64,000 bases of DNA from contig CM106585.1 of assembly GCA_048013815.1 (NCBI GenBank), forward strand, positions 20,832,001 through 20,896,000. Reading direction: 5' to 3'. This DNA comes from Setoptus koraiensis (lineage: Eukaryota > Arthropoda). The stretch's first letter is position 1, and each line of letters opens with the position of its first letter. The position numbers were made by a program, and so were the translations under genes. Positions 1 to 13,314 of the stretch are shown piece after piece. The notes below the pieces were generated by a model, which saw only the letters and a program-made list of their open reading frames with translations, was not told where the DNA came from and ran no database searches.

Positions 1-587
1 GTAATCATATCCATAAATCGCTTGCTCAACGGATGTCATGTATCTTCGCTGTACTGACCGTTAGACATGCTTGATTGGCTACTTTGACAGGTGCACACGT
101 TGTCCGATGATTTGCTGCACAAAATGGCGCTATAACGGTAACGGACCGAAATCGAAGCAACACCATATCTACCATAGTATTTCGAAGCAGTTTTTTGTGT
201 GCACATCACTACCAGACTATCCTCAACACTACACTGTATTTGTCTGGATCTGGAGGAATGCCTTCATCATGGAGGCAACATGTATGCGCACCTCGAAGAT
301 GGATGCTTCCTATCGATTCACCTGTTGAATGAATCGAATGGAAGCGCCCTCTTCATTTATGGCATCGAACTGGTCTAATGAGAAAAAAATCACTTGTCAA
401 TAGAATCAGCCGATATTTTTCCAACAAATATGGCTATTTTTTGCAAAATTTACCCCATGTCACACACACCTGGCCTTTGTTTTGCAGAGGCATACACTGG
501 CTAGCTGTTTTGTGGCAGCCAATCATGCACTTGTTGCTTGCAACAATAATCAAATCGAAGCCAGTCAGCCACACCGAACAACAACAG

Positions 588-649
<62 letters not shown>

Positions 650-657
650 GCAACAGC

Positions 658-688
<31 letters not shown>

Positions 689-3190
689 GCAACGACAACA
701 ACAACAGCAACAACAACAGCAAGAGACCGTTGATGGGAGTCGGCATCCAGCTTGCATATTTGCAAACAGTATAATGATGAATAAGAGAAAACGAAGAAGG
801 ATTAGCTGATACAGTATTGAAATCAGTAAAAGTAGTAGCAGTAGTAGTGGCAGTGTTAGCATAATATTATCTGATGACATCTATTTAACATTAATAGAGA
901 TCAAGTATGATCGCAATATAACAACGCAATAACTGGAATATTCAACGACAACAGCAACAACGACATCAACTTGACGATAGTCATACATGTGTAAAAAGGA
1001 AAGGGTGCCTTCTCTCTCACTCTAGGCAACAATCGGCATCTCCGAATGTTAATGTGTATAAATTAATTACTTTCGTCATCAACTTGACATGCAAGCATAA
1101 TCCTAAATTAGAAGGCAACAAAGAGAAGAAGAAGAAGACGAAGACGAAAGGAATAAAAGCAAGTCAAACAGAAACTTCTTTCCTCTTTTTACACTTACAA
1201 GCTCATGTTAACTATATGATCTATCTAATAATATAAATACACCCCACCCACGAGTAGAAGGCGGGATCAAGAGTGTAGTGGTAGTTGCAATAGATATCGA
1301 AAACACACACACTAGACACATTTAATGAAGCTTGCAAACATTGTGAAATAGTGTGTATATTCGGCAGAGTTGACATTTCTATATCGCACAACATATCTTA
1401 TGATTCTAATATGCAAGATTTCTAACATTTTTGTTGACGTTTGTTAAAGCCAAAGATGACTTTTTCTAGTGCGAGCGAGCAAGTGACTTAGCACCACCAA
1501 CGACTATACAAGAAGAGGTCCCGATGATGACCAATTGTGTTTGATAGGATTCTTACAACGCGACGCCACTATCATCTATCTATTTTTTTATAATGCCTAC
1601 ACATAATTGGTTATTTGCATTCATTCGGATGGTAAACTAACTAAGCTAGCCATTTGTGACGAATTTCAGCTATCTTTTGGTGAGTGAAACATTTGAATTG
1701 CATGTATTTCTTTGTTGTTGTTGTTGTTTATCCAATTCGAATATTGATTGTCGTCAGTAGTCTCAGTTTTTTCGTTGCTGTTGCTGTTAATTTACAGCAG
1801 TTAACAAACAACAAAATTAAATCTCGTCTAGTGGCATTCGTTGGTTTAGCTGCTATTGCATTAGTTGTTATTTAGTTCAATTTAGTCAGTTTAATAGTCT
1901 AGTCGTTCGAGTTCGAGTTGTAGAGTCTTTAGTTAGCTTATGCTCTCTCGTTGCCTTCTCATATTGCCTGTTCTCGTCACTTATTGTGTCAGTTCTTCAA
2001 TGCAACGACATAGACGATATATTCCCTCTTTGTCGCTCTCTATTTCTCTCATGCCTAATCATCGTGGTAGTCGTGTTTGTTGGCTCGCCAACAATCTTGT
2101 TGATGTCGCAGTGTGTCGACGAGCAGCGAGAGATCGAGAGCCAGACAGAGCGAAAGATGCAAAACGGCTAGCGAGAGAGCCTCGCCGTTCTAATGGAATA
2201 ATAATAGTAATATCTACTTGTAGTTAGGGTATTATCCACGTTGGCCACACCGTGAGAGAGGCTACCAGCCATGTTGCATGTATGACGAGACTGCCTAGAT
2301 AGGCCGACAAGAGAGAGCATTTTTACTACTCCGGAGAACGTTCATTGTGTGTTATATATCTGTTTAAGAAATCTAGACTGTTCGTATCATCTTGCAGCAT
2401 CCGTGCGCACCCCAGGATAATCTCATAGATAATACTTGCGCCTACGAGTGATGATGATAATTATAATTGAGATTATGATTGCAATTGTCACAAGCACATA
2501 ACACCATTCGCGGCGCCACATAAATTGGGAGTTGATAAACAAGCGAGCGAGGCCATGTTTTACTATTATATAACAAAATATTGCATATATTTAATGCATG
2601 ATGACGCCGGTCATGATTATCACGACCATCATGGTGCGTGCCACCATTCGACCACCTCTCTCATTACACACAATTACTATTATACATAACTTAAACTATA
2701 TAGAGACAATAATTTTATTACAATACACAGATACATCATCGTATCAATGTCGTGATGCTATGTTTGAGGCGGCAACGGCAACAGTTGTACCGTTACAAGC
2801 CCATAGTGATGCCAGTCACGTCATAATAAACACGGCCTCAATGCCATTTATTTCATCCATCATATCACAAAATTCAATCGATGTAAGTGGTAGTAGTTAC
2901 CTTGAAATCATCAGCTCGTTTAGGCCCCACTATCACCATTCCGATGCTGCCATTCTAATCATCATCAACAACAACAACTGCCACTGATACTGCGACAGTT
3001 TACGACAACAATAATAGTAATGTTGTTGTTGTTAATAAACACGACGAAGGGTACTCAAACCGCAATAGCAGCAGAAACAACTGCGTGTGAGCTGACTAAT
3101 TCTGAGGACAATTTTCTTCGTAGGCATTCACTCCGTAGGCATCAATCACTGTTCGTTCTAATTCAAGGTCCCCAGCAAAAAGATCCCCGA
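1..3190. other. Non-coding, simple-repeat-rich DNA upstream of the LIM gene
   Basis: No gene could be supported here. The stretch holds a long CAA/CAG tract near 578-722, short CT, GAA and TG runs, and AT-rich DNA. Two open stretches look slightly gene-like. One at about 95-328 follows an AG acceptor. The other, about 2760-2882, ends in a good GTAAGT donor. Neither has a recognisable product. The region could include upstream exons of the zyxin-like gene that follows. Confidence 0.5.
578..722. repeat. CAA/CAG trinucleotide tract
   Basis: About 145 bases of imperfect CAA/CAG with a few CGA interruptions. It is open in all three forward frames (polyQ, polyN/T-like and polyT/A-like readings), as expected of a trinucleotide repeat, and no flanking coding signal was recognised. 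Treated as a microsatellite, not as a polyglutamine gene. Confidence 0.85.
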
Positions 3191-3196
3191 TCTAAC

Positions 3197-3204
3197 TATA
3201 AATA
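3197..3204 (+). promoter_or_regulatory. Candidate TATA box of the zyxin-like LIM gene
   Basis: TATAAATA followed by GC-richer sequence. A donor-like GTGAGT occurs about 107 bases downstream at 3311. Together they suggest a short non-coding first exon (about 3230-3310) spliced to the exon holding the ATG at 3971. This is inference; no transcript evidence is available. Confidence 0.35.
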
Positions 3205-3970
3205 GGTGGATTTAGTTTGCTCCACCTCGCTAGGCTGCTAGTACCAGCCCATAAAGGTTAGCCAAGTTTCAGCTTGGGCAGAAAGAGAGACAGTGAGCAT
3301 TTATTTGATTGTGAGTGACTGAGTGCCGCTGTACACATTTGAGGCAGTTCGAATAGTAAATAGTTATGAAGTTACATGCATATCTTGCACTCTATTATCC
3401 GCCCCCACGAGAGCCCGGTGGAGCCTTCTTCGGCGAGCTCGCTTGCAACTGCTGACTGAAGCTGCATCTAACTTGCTGCCTCTGCGACGACTTGACCTAG
3501 ACAGCGACAACTACCATATTTCACTAAAACTAACAGTGGATAATTAATCAGCTATAAGAAATGAATGATTGATTTTTTTTTCTGTTGTTATCAGTCTTTT
3601 CTTCGCTCTTCTTTTTGTTGCTGTTAATATTTGCCTCATCGTCACAAATGGCACTCAACACACATACAAACAAACAATACGAAAAGATAAAATAAAACCC
3701 GTTATAGATTAGATAGATGCTTATTATTTAATATTTATAGATAATAGTAATGATAATAATAAGAGTTGCCGCAAACAGTTGATGACAGTGCACAGTGAAT
3801 ACAGGGAATTATTATTGTCGACAAATCTATTGATAGTATCAGCAACAATACATAAATAGAATCCATCTAATCTTATAGATCTTCCATCTATCTTATAGAT
3901 CTATCTCTTCAAACACTGGGGATATATTTGACAATAATTCATTAAGTACACAAAACAATTGTTGTGCACA

Positions 3971-5243
3971 ATGAGCGTGGATGACCCAGATTATTTCGGT
4001 GAGTATTTGCCATGTACTACATGACACAATGTATCAAAATGTATCAATAAAAATGTGTTTCATGTGCCACTAATACTGATAAAATTAGCATATCGTAATC
4101 AATCATTGCATCATATTTAATCTAATTTAAATATCAGGTGTTTGCCACAAATGTGGCGATAATGTGATCGGCGAGGGCAATGGCTGCACGGCCATGGAGG
4201 AGATATATCATGTTAATTGTTTTACTTGCAACGTCTGCAACGAGCCCCTGAAAGGCAAACAATTTTACGCCATAAATGTAAGTAACACATCATAATGTGT
4301 TAGCTGCCTGATTTGATAATTGCCACTTGATAGTTAATCTCAAGCTCAATTGCTCATTTAATGCTCATAATCCATAATTAATCTATAATCGATCATCACT
4401 GACAGGACAAACCTTATTGTGAAGTTGATTATTTAGTAAGTAACGCCAAGAGAACATCGTCATCTCCATCTCTCTACGTCTGTAACGAGCCCTGTAACCA
4501 AATTTTTGCCAACAATGCATTTTTTCATACATTGTAGGATACTCTAGAAAAATGCTGCATTTGTAGTAATCCCATAACAGACCGCATCTTGAGAGCTACC
4601 GGCCGCCCGTACCACCCAGATTGTGTAAGTATTTCGCCCAATGGCCTTGAATTGCAATTGTGGCACACAACGATTAATTAACGATCATTAATTAATGCAA
4701 TATCCTCTACCTATATACTTGTATGATCCAATGAACCGAAATGGACGCTTTGTGTCGGAAAATGTTTCAATTGCAGTTCAGGTGTGAGGTTTGCTTCAAG
4801 GTTTTGGACAACGTCCCATTCACGGTTTCATCTGACGGAAAAATTCATTGCATTGAGGACTTTCACAAGTAAATCACCGCAACTACCTTATCTACAGAGC
4901 ATGCCAATTAGCAAACTAATTAACTGACAACTAATTAATTTTTTCTCTGGTGTTATATCCTTCTTAAATGTACATTTGCTATCCAACCATTCATTTTGCA
5001 ACAACAAACAACAGTAAATTTGCGCCCCGTTGCAGTGTCTGCAATCAACCTATTGTTCCCGAAGCGGGCAAACAAGAGACTGTTCGCGTAGTGGCCTTAG
5101 ATCGCAGCTTTCACGTAGATTGTTACAGATGCGAGGATTGTGATCTAATATTATCATCAGAGGCAGAGGGTCACGGCTGTTACCCATTGGACGGTCACGT
5201 ATTATGCAGAGGATGCAACACAAAGCGTGTCCAGGCATTGTAA
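3971..5243 (+). CDS. Zyxin/LPP-family protein, three LIM domains (short, LIM-only form)
   Basis: Six exons: 3971-3998, 4138-4277, 4406-4435, 4538-4624, 4777-4868, 5015-5243. All have GT-AG borders and matching phases, giving 201 residues. Three LIM zinc-binding domains lie at about 12-66, 72-127 and 132-191. LIM1 has C-H-K-C and [18 protein letters not shown]2 has CCICSNPI and a C-terminal [11 protein letters not shown]3 has the zyxin/LPP signature [17 protein letters not shown] and [10 protein letters not shown]. Family members sit at focal adhesions and cell junctions, bind actin regulators and can signal to the nucleus. The usual long proline-rich N-terminus is missing. The ATG at 3971 has an in-frame stop shortly upstream, so this is either a LIM-only isoform from its own promoter or the 3' part of a longer gene whose 5' exons I could not find. 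The order and sequence of the three LIMs fit zyxin/LPP/TRIP6 better than Ajuba/LIMD1. Confidence 0.88.
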
Positions 5244-6861
5244 TTGCGTGTCTCTTTGTGAATTTATTAATTATTATCCGATTATTTGACTATTTGACTA
5301 TTCTACAGCCAACAATCAGCATGAAACGGACAAACAGGTCACAAGCACATCAAACGTTTCAATAAATACCTGTCATATTATGCAAAACAACAACAATACA
5401 ACAATGCGCAAACACAACGGATGCTCATCACAACGGAGCGCAAGCTAAGTGCTGAGCTCACATGGATGAGATATGTCATGATATGTCACCAACAATGTAG
5501 CCACCAAATTGGCAAGCCATTGGCTAGTAAAAGATACAACGCCAATATGAATGCCAGCATCGTGTGTGTTCCTTCTTTGCTCTGTGTCCGCATTTATTAT
5601 TATTACTGTTATTTAGATCACACATCTATTGTGTTTGCGGGCTAACATCGCGGACATCAATACCGGATCAGTGTAAACCGCATTGGCCAATTGTGTCTGA
5701 TTATACAGTGTATGAGTCCATTTGATATTAACAGCATCGACATTTGCATAATGATAAGCAGATTTTTTCCGTTAGTCGGTGGTCAGTCGTTTCATCATCT
5801 GAGCTATATATTGAGTGCATATGAGCAAATCTAAACTCGCTCTCTAAGTTGTCTCAAATATAATAGAGAGGGGAGATTTGTTGCAATGATTGCAATGAAA
5901 AAATACTCAAAAAGAAAGTGCAACATTGGCCATGCAACAGACCCGTTCCCACACTAACACTCACAGGCGGACAAATAGACAACTACACAACGCTGACCCA
6001 TTTACTTACTTACGTAATAGCAGCGTTAGCTGAGCTGTCAATTACATGAGCAATCACCAAAGTGTCACCAACAGGCGAGCGACAAGTTGTTGTTGTTGTT
6101 GTTGTTGCTAATATTGGTTGTTAATATCTATGTGGTGCTAGTGTGAAATGTATCTGACCACCACAGTATTGACCACACCGACAATGGCCGACGCCAGTCA
6201 AGGCCACCCTCGGCTCGTTTTTTCTCCACAAATATACTCTGTCGACATCCATGGAGTATGTTTATCGTGTAGTATGGAGTATTCGGAGTAGACGCAGAGA
6301 GTGTGTGTGTGATTTACTGTGCTCGATCTGTTTCGAATCAGTCTCTCGGTTTATAATCGATTACATCGAACACCTAGACAACAACAACAAACTGGCAGAA
6401 CCCAGATAGTGGACATGACAATTGAATGTCAAACGGATTCACTACTTCCACTGTTTTTGTTATTTATTGTGTGGCAACAGTTGGTTGTTGTGTCCTAAAT
6501 GGTTATTGTTGTCTAGTGCTCTCACCTTGTTATTGGCAGCTTCTGTCTGCTTTGTTTTTGTTTTTATTTTTATTTCTGTTTGTCCAACTAACGGTGGCCA
6601 GTTTATTTTAGTTGCAAGTGATACTGTCGGCACCCAGTAGTGATTTACAGCGGTTATTTGAATCAAACTCACGACGAGTAAGTTGGTTGTTATTTCGCGA
6701 AGCAGTCGCAGGCGCACTCAAAACAGTAGCTGGATATTTTTGCTCGTTGTTGTTATTCGTTGTCCACTTTGTGTGTTTGTTTGTACATGGCCCCATGAAT
6801 TCAGTGTGATCAGTGACCAGCAGCAAACAGCAGCAGCAACAGCATCATTTGAATAAAAGTA
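5244..6861. other. Intergenic region and 5' UTR of the low-complexity protein gene
   Basis: It contains the LIM-gene 3' UTR, a GTTGTT run near 6087-6108, and AT-rich sequence. The hydrophobic open stretches at 6422-6640 share no conserved features I recognise and lie directly upstream of the next gene, so they are probably 5' UTR. No separate gene is supported. Confidence 0.4.
5361..5366 (+). terminator. Poly(A) signal AATAAA of the LIM gene
   Basis: AATAAA about 120 bases after the LIM-gene stop codon, on the same strand, at a normal distance for a 3' UTR. Confidence 0.55.
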
Positions 6862-9800
6862 ATGATGATTTGTAGAAGTAAACTAATTTATCTGGCGCTC
6901 AGCCTGATAATAATTGTCAGAGTTGGTCCCACGTGCCCAACAAGTGATGTTACATATAGAAGCAAGCGGCAACTATTTAGAACAGACCAACAAGCTCGCA
7001 ATTCGGCTAGCCCTGCCAGACATCATCGGCCATCCGAGCTCAACTTTGCCAATATGCACACCGGCAACAACATCCGTCTAATAGACCCAATCAGCCAAAA
7101 TTTATCGGCTGCAACAATTGCTGGTGTCGCAAACAGAAAGCAGCATCGATACAACAATAATTCAACCAAGTTTGCACGACGAATCTCAGAGCTGCATTTC
7201 GCAACAGTGTTACCGTTTAGTCCAGTTATTCAGTCAGAATCTACTGAACAAAATCTCGATCTCCTTCTCATGCAATCAGACAATCAGAACTCGGCAACCA
7301 TGACAACTGAGACACCAACTGCACAAAAGGCCGAACCAGAAGAAGACCAGCGACAGCAAAAATCGGCCCCAACAAGCAGCAATCATGTGGAGGCACTAGT
7401 TAGAGCACAGAGTTCGTATGTCAACTGGAGCAATCCCGATTATTATCAGCCATCCATGCCCTTGAATCTAGATCAACGAGCAATCATGGGCCAGTATCAT
7501 AATCACAATTACAATGCATCACACTTTCTGCCCAATCAACTGACAACAGCGCGACCACCGATAGCACAACAACATCAACAACAACAACAATACGACGACC
7601 AATTAAGCAGCAGCAGTGTCGACGACGACAGAGACATTGAACCACACGAACAAAAATCCGTCAGCTTGCCAATATTCATCGATATGTACAGAGATCCAAT
7701 GAGCGCCTCATCTGATAGCTCTAATTTGTATGAGTCCGAAATGCAAACCACCAACAAGCACAACAACCGACCGCCCCCAAATTTGCTGGTCAGCTACGTT
7801 AATCACGGTTCGGCCATGATGAAAACAACGACCCCATTGCCCCATCAAAATAGACAGCACAACAGACAAGCCAGCCAGCTAGCAAGTTCAGCGGCGGACA
7901 GCACCAATCTCACCACGACAACAACAACAGCGGCGCCTCATGCGCACGATATCGACGATGAGGCCAATGATAAGCTCATGCTAAGTGGCGATGACAGTGG
8001 CCCACAAAATGGAGCAAAAGAATCACAATCGCAACAGCATCCCAGGCAACATAATCGCCAGAAATTCGCTGAGATAGTGCAAACATTTAAATCGCGACCA
8101 AGCAACAGCCAAGCGATGAAGAAGAATCCGGGCGGCAGTGGGCTCAGGGTGATGCATTTCGATAAGGGTTATGACGATTCTGTGGTGGCCGGAGTTGTTG
8201 ACATTGCCGGCGACAATTATCAACAAGCGGGCACCTCATCGGACGATGGAGCGCCCACAAAATGGGACCAAATCAACGATCCCTATACATTCATCGACGC
8301 TGTCAGTGATATGGGCGACCAAGATAGAGATTTGTTGTCAACTCATTCGCCAAAAATAAGCACAAAACAAGCAAATAAATGGACGCCGGTGGCGCACTTC
8401 GAGCGCGATCGCCAACAGCAGCAGCAGAATAGGCAACAGCGTTACCGGAACTACCAGCACGATGAACAACAGCACGACCAGCCGAGAAAGGCCATTCATA
8501 AACCTGTTCAACTGCACACCACAAGACTGCCACATGCCCAATATAACAATAATAATCCCACTATGCACGACAATTTCAATGATGTAACACCACTCAAGAC
8601 TGATATGCCCGATATTGCGAAACACAGTTCGCGATTGGGCAGTACCGCTGTGCCATCGCCACAAAGGCATTTCAATCCCATGATAGTGCAACAATACAAG
8701 CCACCCCATAAGCTCACACCAGCTCCAGCGCCGCCATTGCTGCAATCCATTCTGCTGCCCAGTTTGCCCATGGCGGCCGCCACAAGTGGCGCCAATGTTG
8801 TGCCGCATTACATAACTCAGAGGCCCCAACATCAGCATCATCATCATCATCATTCGCATGTGCACACCATTAAACCGTCGTCGTTGCCAATTCCGTTGCC
8901 TGTCAACGCCAAAATATCCGCCTACGACATTCCGACCAGTTTCATAACGGGAGCTGCGGCTGCCGCAGCGGCTGCAGCCACCGCAAATGTAATCAATGGC
9001 CAGACTGGTCACAATCAACGCGGACAACTGGCACTCGTTCCGTCCGGTTCCGCTCACACTGGCCACTCTGCAACAAACAGCAATCAAGATCAAGTTATTG
9101 GCACGCCAGGCAGCTTGCCCATTGGTGCCTCCTTGTCGGGCTATATCAGCAGCTCGAATCCGGCGCCGACATCCCACTACAACACCAACAACTATCCATC
9201 GAATCATCAGCCGCCCAACAATCACCAGCTTCAACACCAACAGACCAGCTACAGAAGCGGTTCCTCCATTTTGTCCAATCTGTTGTCGTCGGCCGGTCAT
9301 GCCATTAAACAGGTTGCCGGCACTGTTAGCTCGGCCAGTGGTCAGCCGAGTAGCGCTTACGCCTCCAATCATCAGCCGCAACATTCTTCGCCAACCGAAA
9401 GGTTCCAGCAAAACAATCAACCCACCAGTGGCCTCATGTCTAATCCCTCTATAACTGACGGCACTAGCAATGCCTATTCATTCTCTACTGATTCCGAGCC
9501 ATCGTCCACTTATACAATACATCCGAGCGAAACTTATTTAGGCACAATAAACTCCGATGTGGCCCAATCAACGCTCCCAGACCAATCTCTCACTTTAAAC
9601 TCAGCCCCATCGGCTGTCTATTATACGTCGTCGCTCGGTCAAATAAAACAACAGCAAGCTCAACCAACTGCCTATTTGAGACCAATAAATATGCCCACCG
9701 TAGTGCCCAGTCTGTTCTCAACAATATTCCATCCGAGACAACAGCAGTCTACCAATCAGCAGACTCTAGCCAACATGCAGCACGCCAGCTATCTGCCATT

Positions 9801-10898
9801 CAGTTACCAAGATCAGTCTGGCTCAATGGCTTCGTATGACTATTCATTCGAGATGCCATCACAATCTCCCCCGTCTGGCGCCTACATCGATCTCGGCACT
9901 ATAGCCGAGGTGGCAGCTATAGCAGCGGCCAAGCAGCAAGACTACCGGAACAAGCAACAGCAGCAGCAACAACAACAGCAACAACAACAACAACAGCAGC
10001 AACAACAACAGCAATCACAAAATTTTCCGCAGCAACAACAACAAAGTGACAAACCCGAGCAAATTAACGTTTTCCAATATGCGGATGCCCCGGCGACTTC
10101 AGACAAGGTCACCCTGATAACATCGGCGGGCACACCTTCTCTCATTCATGGGCCCAGAACAATAGCAAATACATTTTCCATTGCAGATCTGAATGCGGCC
10201 TCGGCTGCCTATCATGCTGCGGCAGCTTCCAATGCTATGTCGAAAACAGTGAAACATCCTCGTCATATACAACCCTACTACCCCTACCACCACCATCCTA
10301 GATTTGTGCATGATCACCATAACCACGGTGCCAATCTTGACCTGGATACTTCTGACACAATAACGTTTGCCTCTTTAGCCTCCAAGGCAGCAGCGGTGAA
10401 GGCTATGAATAACGTGTTTTGGCCGATAGCATTGGCGATGATGCCAATAGTGATCGTTGTCGCTCTGATATCTCAAATAACAATGGCGGTTCCAACTGTT
10501 CTAATGGCTGTTTCAGCGATGGTGATGTCCCGTATACTGTCTCCAGTGAGGTGAGTATGATTAAACACACACGGATAGCTCGTAATTAGTATTTTTCATC
10601 ATTTTATCTAATCGCGCAACTCATATCTATCCTTTCTAATGACAGCAATAGGGAAGAGCCAACAAGTATTCTAGGATTCAAAGAAGCCGGAAAAGAGGCC
10701 GTTTCGAAGACTCGCCGAAAACGTAACTCCGGTTCAGATTGTTTAACAGAATATTCCCGACCTAATAGATCGCATTCACTTAGTCCATACCCGGGCATGG
10801 ATTTATGGGATGATGGATTAGCTGGCATTCATGATCCGAATAAATTGTGGCTCAAATATGTGTCAGCAATCCAGAAATTCAAAAGTATCGATTCTTAA
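6862..10898 (+). CDS. Large low-complexity secreted or membrane protein, unrecognised family
   Basis: Two exons, 6862-10550 and 10646-10898, joined through GAG|GTGAGT and GACAG in matching phase, give 1,313 residues. The N-terminus (MMICRSKLIYLALSL...) looks like a signal peptide. The body is rich in Q, N, S, H, T and P and has no recognisable fold. There is a histidine run near residue 657, an alanine run near 700 and a polyglutamine run at about 1032-1055 coded by mixed CAA/CAG. Near 1185-1225 a strongly hydrophobic stretch (LAMMPIVIVVALISQ) could be a membrane helix. The second exon adds 83 residues, including a basic KTRRKRN that could be a proprotein-convertase site. The large open frame and the second exon, which fits only this frame, make it a real gene. 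Function is unknown; a mucin-like matrix or cuticle protein is one possibility among several. Confidence 0.75.
9955..10015 (+). repeat. CAG/CAA run encoding polyglutamine
   Basis: An in-frame polyglutamine run within the low-complexity protein, coded by mixed CAG and CAA. A second shorter Q run follows just downstream. Such runs are often length-polymorphic. Confidence 0.85.
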
Positions 10899-10967
10899 CC
10901 ATTCGGATTGATGAAGAAAATGGTGCCTCTTTCACTATATTTATTATAAAACAAATATATATACTAA

Positions 10968-10973
10968 TTTATT
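10968..10973 (-). terminator. Poly(A) signal of the Beat-like Ig gene
   Basis: TTTATT on the plus strand reads AATAAA on the minus strand, about 37 bases past the stop codon at 11010 of the minus-strand Ig gene. Confidence 0.5.
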
Positions 10974-11009
10974 GTCATTTTATCTCTTGGATAGCTTAAT
11001 TTAGAATGG

Positions 11010-11200
11010 TCATATAACAGAGTGTGAACGAAAATAAAACAAATATAATACAGAATTCATCATAGTCAGGAAAAAAATGCCTGTTCTCGTGAAGTAAGTT
11101 GTTGAGAATATATTCAAGCCGCCATTATTACTGGGTTGCGCGAGAATATCTGGTGAGACGCCCTCATTGAGGGAGGATGATTTTGAGGTTATCTTGGATA
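11010..11200 (-). CDS. Beat-like gene, last exon (hydrophobic C-terminal tail)
   Basis: Acceptor ACAAAACAG then TATCC. It enters with two bases to complete the codon left by the previous exon. It encodes about 62 residues ending in a membrane-like helix and a short RSHSVI tail. Confidence 0.65.
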
Positions 11201-13258
11201 CTGTTTTGTTCCGGTTTAACATCGATATAAAAGAAGAAAATTGAAAAGGGCTTAGATTACGTTCATAGATGGATGTAGCGATTTGATTGGAATATTCAAA
11301 GTTACGTCAACTACTTACGGCAAGTGGGCAATTGAGAGACATCGATTGATAGAATAGGTTTCTCTTTCAAAATTTCGTCATTTTCTACCTCGTTGAATTT
11401 ATCAATATTTCTATAGGAATCCACAGTGCTAGAGGTTTGAGATGGAGTTAATTCTTGGTTTTGTGAAGAAAGTGGCACAATTTGTCCATCGAAAGGCGAG
11501 TCCTCTATTTCTAGTTCAATCTCTTGCTTCGGCCTCGTTGTTCTATCAGAATGCAACATATGTTTCTCTCTGCTATTAGATCTATGTATATCTGTTAATC
11601 TGTTAGGTTCAGAATAAATCACTCTCTCAGGGGTGTCGAGCTTTTTGAAAGCTTTCGGGCCGTTATTGTGATCACGAGGTCGCCAACCTCGTTTTGTACA
11701 TTCTAGCTCATTAATCCCAGACAATTCTGTGTGTAGATTCAAACAAGAAATCTTGGCCAGCGACTTGTGTCTGGGTTTACCCCAGCAATTTTTCGGGCCC
11801 GCAATCACGTATGTCAACGGAGATGATAAAATTTCAATATCCGAATCCATGTTGATTAGACCTCTGTCCATGATAATAGAGGTAGCCCGTTTAGTGTAAT
11901 TGGATCTTAACTCTTCGATGTAGTCCAAGGGGTTTTCAAAACATCCGTCTTTGTAATTGAACAGCGGATATTCAACACTGAATTTGAAATCAGTATCAGG
12001 AACAGATAGATCACATTTGAAAGAGATATTACCATCATATTTATAAAAGTTTTCTCCTTTGTCTTCAATTTTGAACACTCCAGAATAAGAGACTGTGTAC
12101 GTATGATCGGGATTCTCATTTATGTGGACCATCATCGATTTGATAAATTTGTGAATCCTTGGATCCCACAGGCCACAGGATGGCACAGGTCTCTATGAAA
12201 TGTCATGGTTTAGTTTGGAAATAAACACACAGATGGATGAACATGGAAGAATAAACATATTGGCCGATTAGATCAGTGCAAATACATAAGACATGAGTAA
12301 GAGAATTTCGGCCAGGCTCTTTGTTTGATCAAAAGTTGCGCAACGGAAATTGCGAGTCACGCATAATATACATCAAGGATCAGCATGACCATGTTTCTGG
12401 CAATAAGTTGGAGTATATGTTTAGTTACATGTTTATACTCTTGGTCTTTCGTAACTTTACTTCCTTGAGCACACAGAGAATTCAGCATGTGTGCAATGTC
12501 AAAATCTTGAGGATATCAATGGAAACAAGGCCAGTATATCCATGCATTTAATGAGAAACTGTCGGTCTCTTATAGAGCCCTCATTGAATTTATAATAGAC
12601 AGAACGCGCTCTAGATTGATAATACACGGTACTTACAGGAAACATTCCGGGGCAATGGAGTTCAATGACCTCTTTGCATTCATGTTGGATCGGATATATT
12701 TGCCAATCTTTCTCACTACAAGCATTTGGTTTGATAACTACAACGTTGACATCGTTGTGAGAATCACCAATGTCTGTTCTAATGTGGCAAGTGTATTTAC
12801 CGTGCATGTCAATAGTCATGTCCTTGATATAAATTGTATGTCCAAAACTATCGAACTCTACATGGCCCTTGAATTTCGGGGAGAGCACTTCTAATCCAGG
12901 ACCCGCTTTAATTTCTCTAAAGACCTAAAGATTGATGTGTGTGTGTGTTGTTGTTGTAGGCGCATTATGCATGGTAAATGGGGGTAATTTGAGCAAATAA
13001 GAAATGAGTGGCATAATTAATCAAACAAAGATTCTTTAGGGAATGTGAGTTGCCAAAAATGGGGCTCCCTGGCAAATAAATGAATATGTATGAATTGTGT
13101 CGCGACTCGCGAGTAGAAAAGGCACCGTTGTCGCTGGAGCGCATTGACTGTCGCTGTAGCAGGATAGCAGCGATAGTAGGCAACAGTTTGAAACGGTTTC
13201 TCTAGTTTAGTAGCGATTATCGATGACAGGAACAACTCAGTACAGAGATTGATGTCGC

Positions 13259-13314
<56 letters not shown>

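Noticed and set aside
95-377. Possible terminal exon after an AG acceptor, in either of two frames
   Set aside because: Neither frame gives a recognisable protein and no upstream exon is visible, being at the window edge.
434-880. Long minus-strand frame with poly-cysteine and other frames over the CAA/CAG tract
   Set aside because: It exists only because a trinucleotide repeat stays open in every frame; no coding features flank it.
8338-9420. 360-codon minus-strand open frame
   Set aside because: It is antisense to the low-complexity gene, has no signal, domain or splice support, and arises from that gene's biased codon use.
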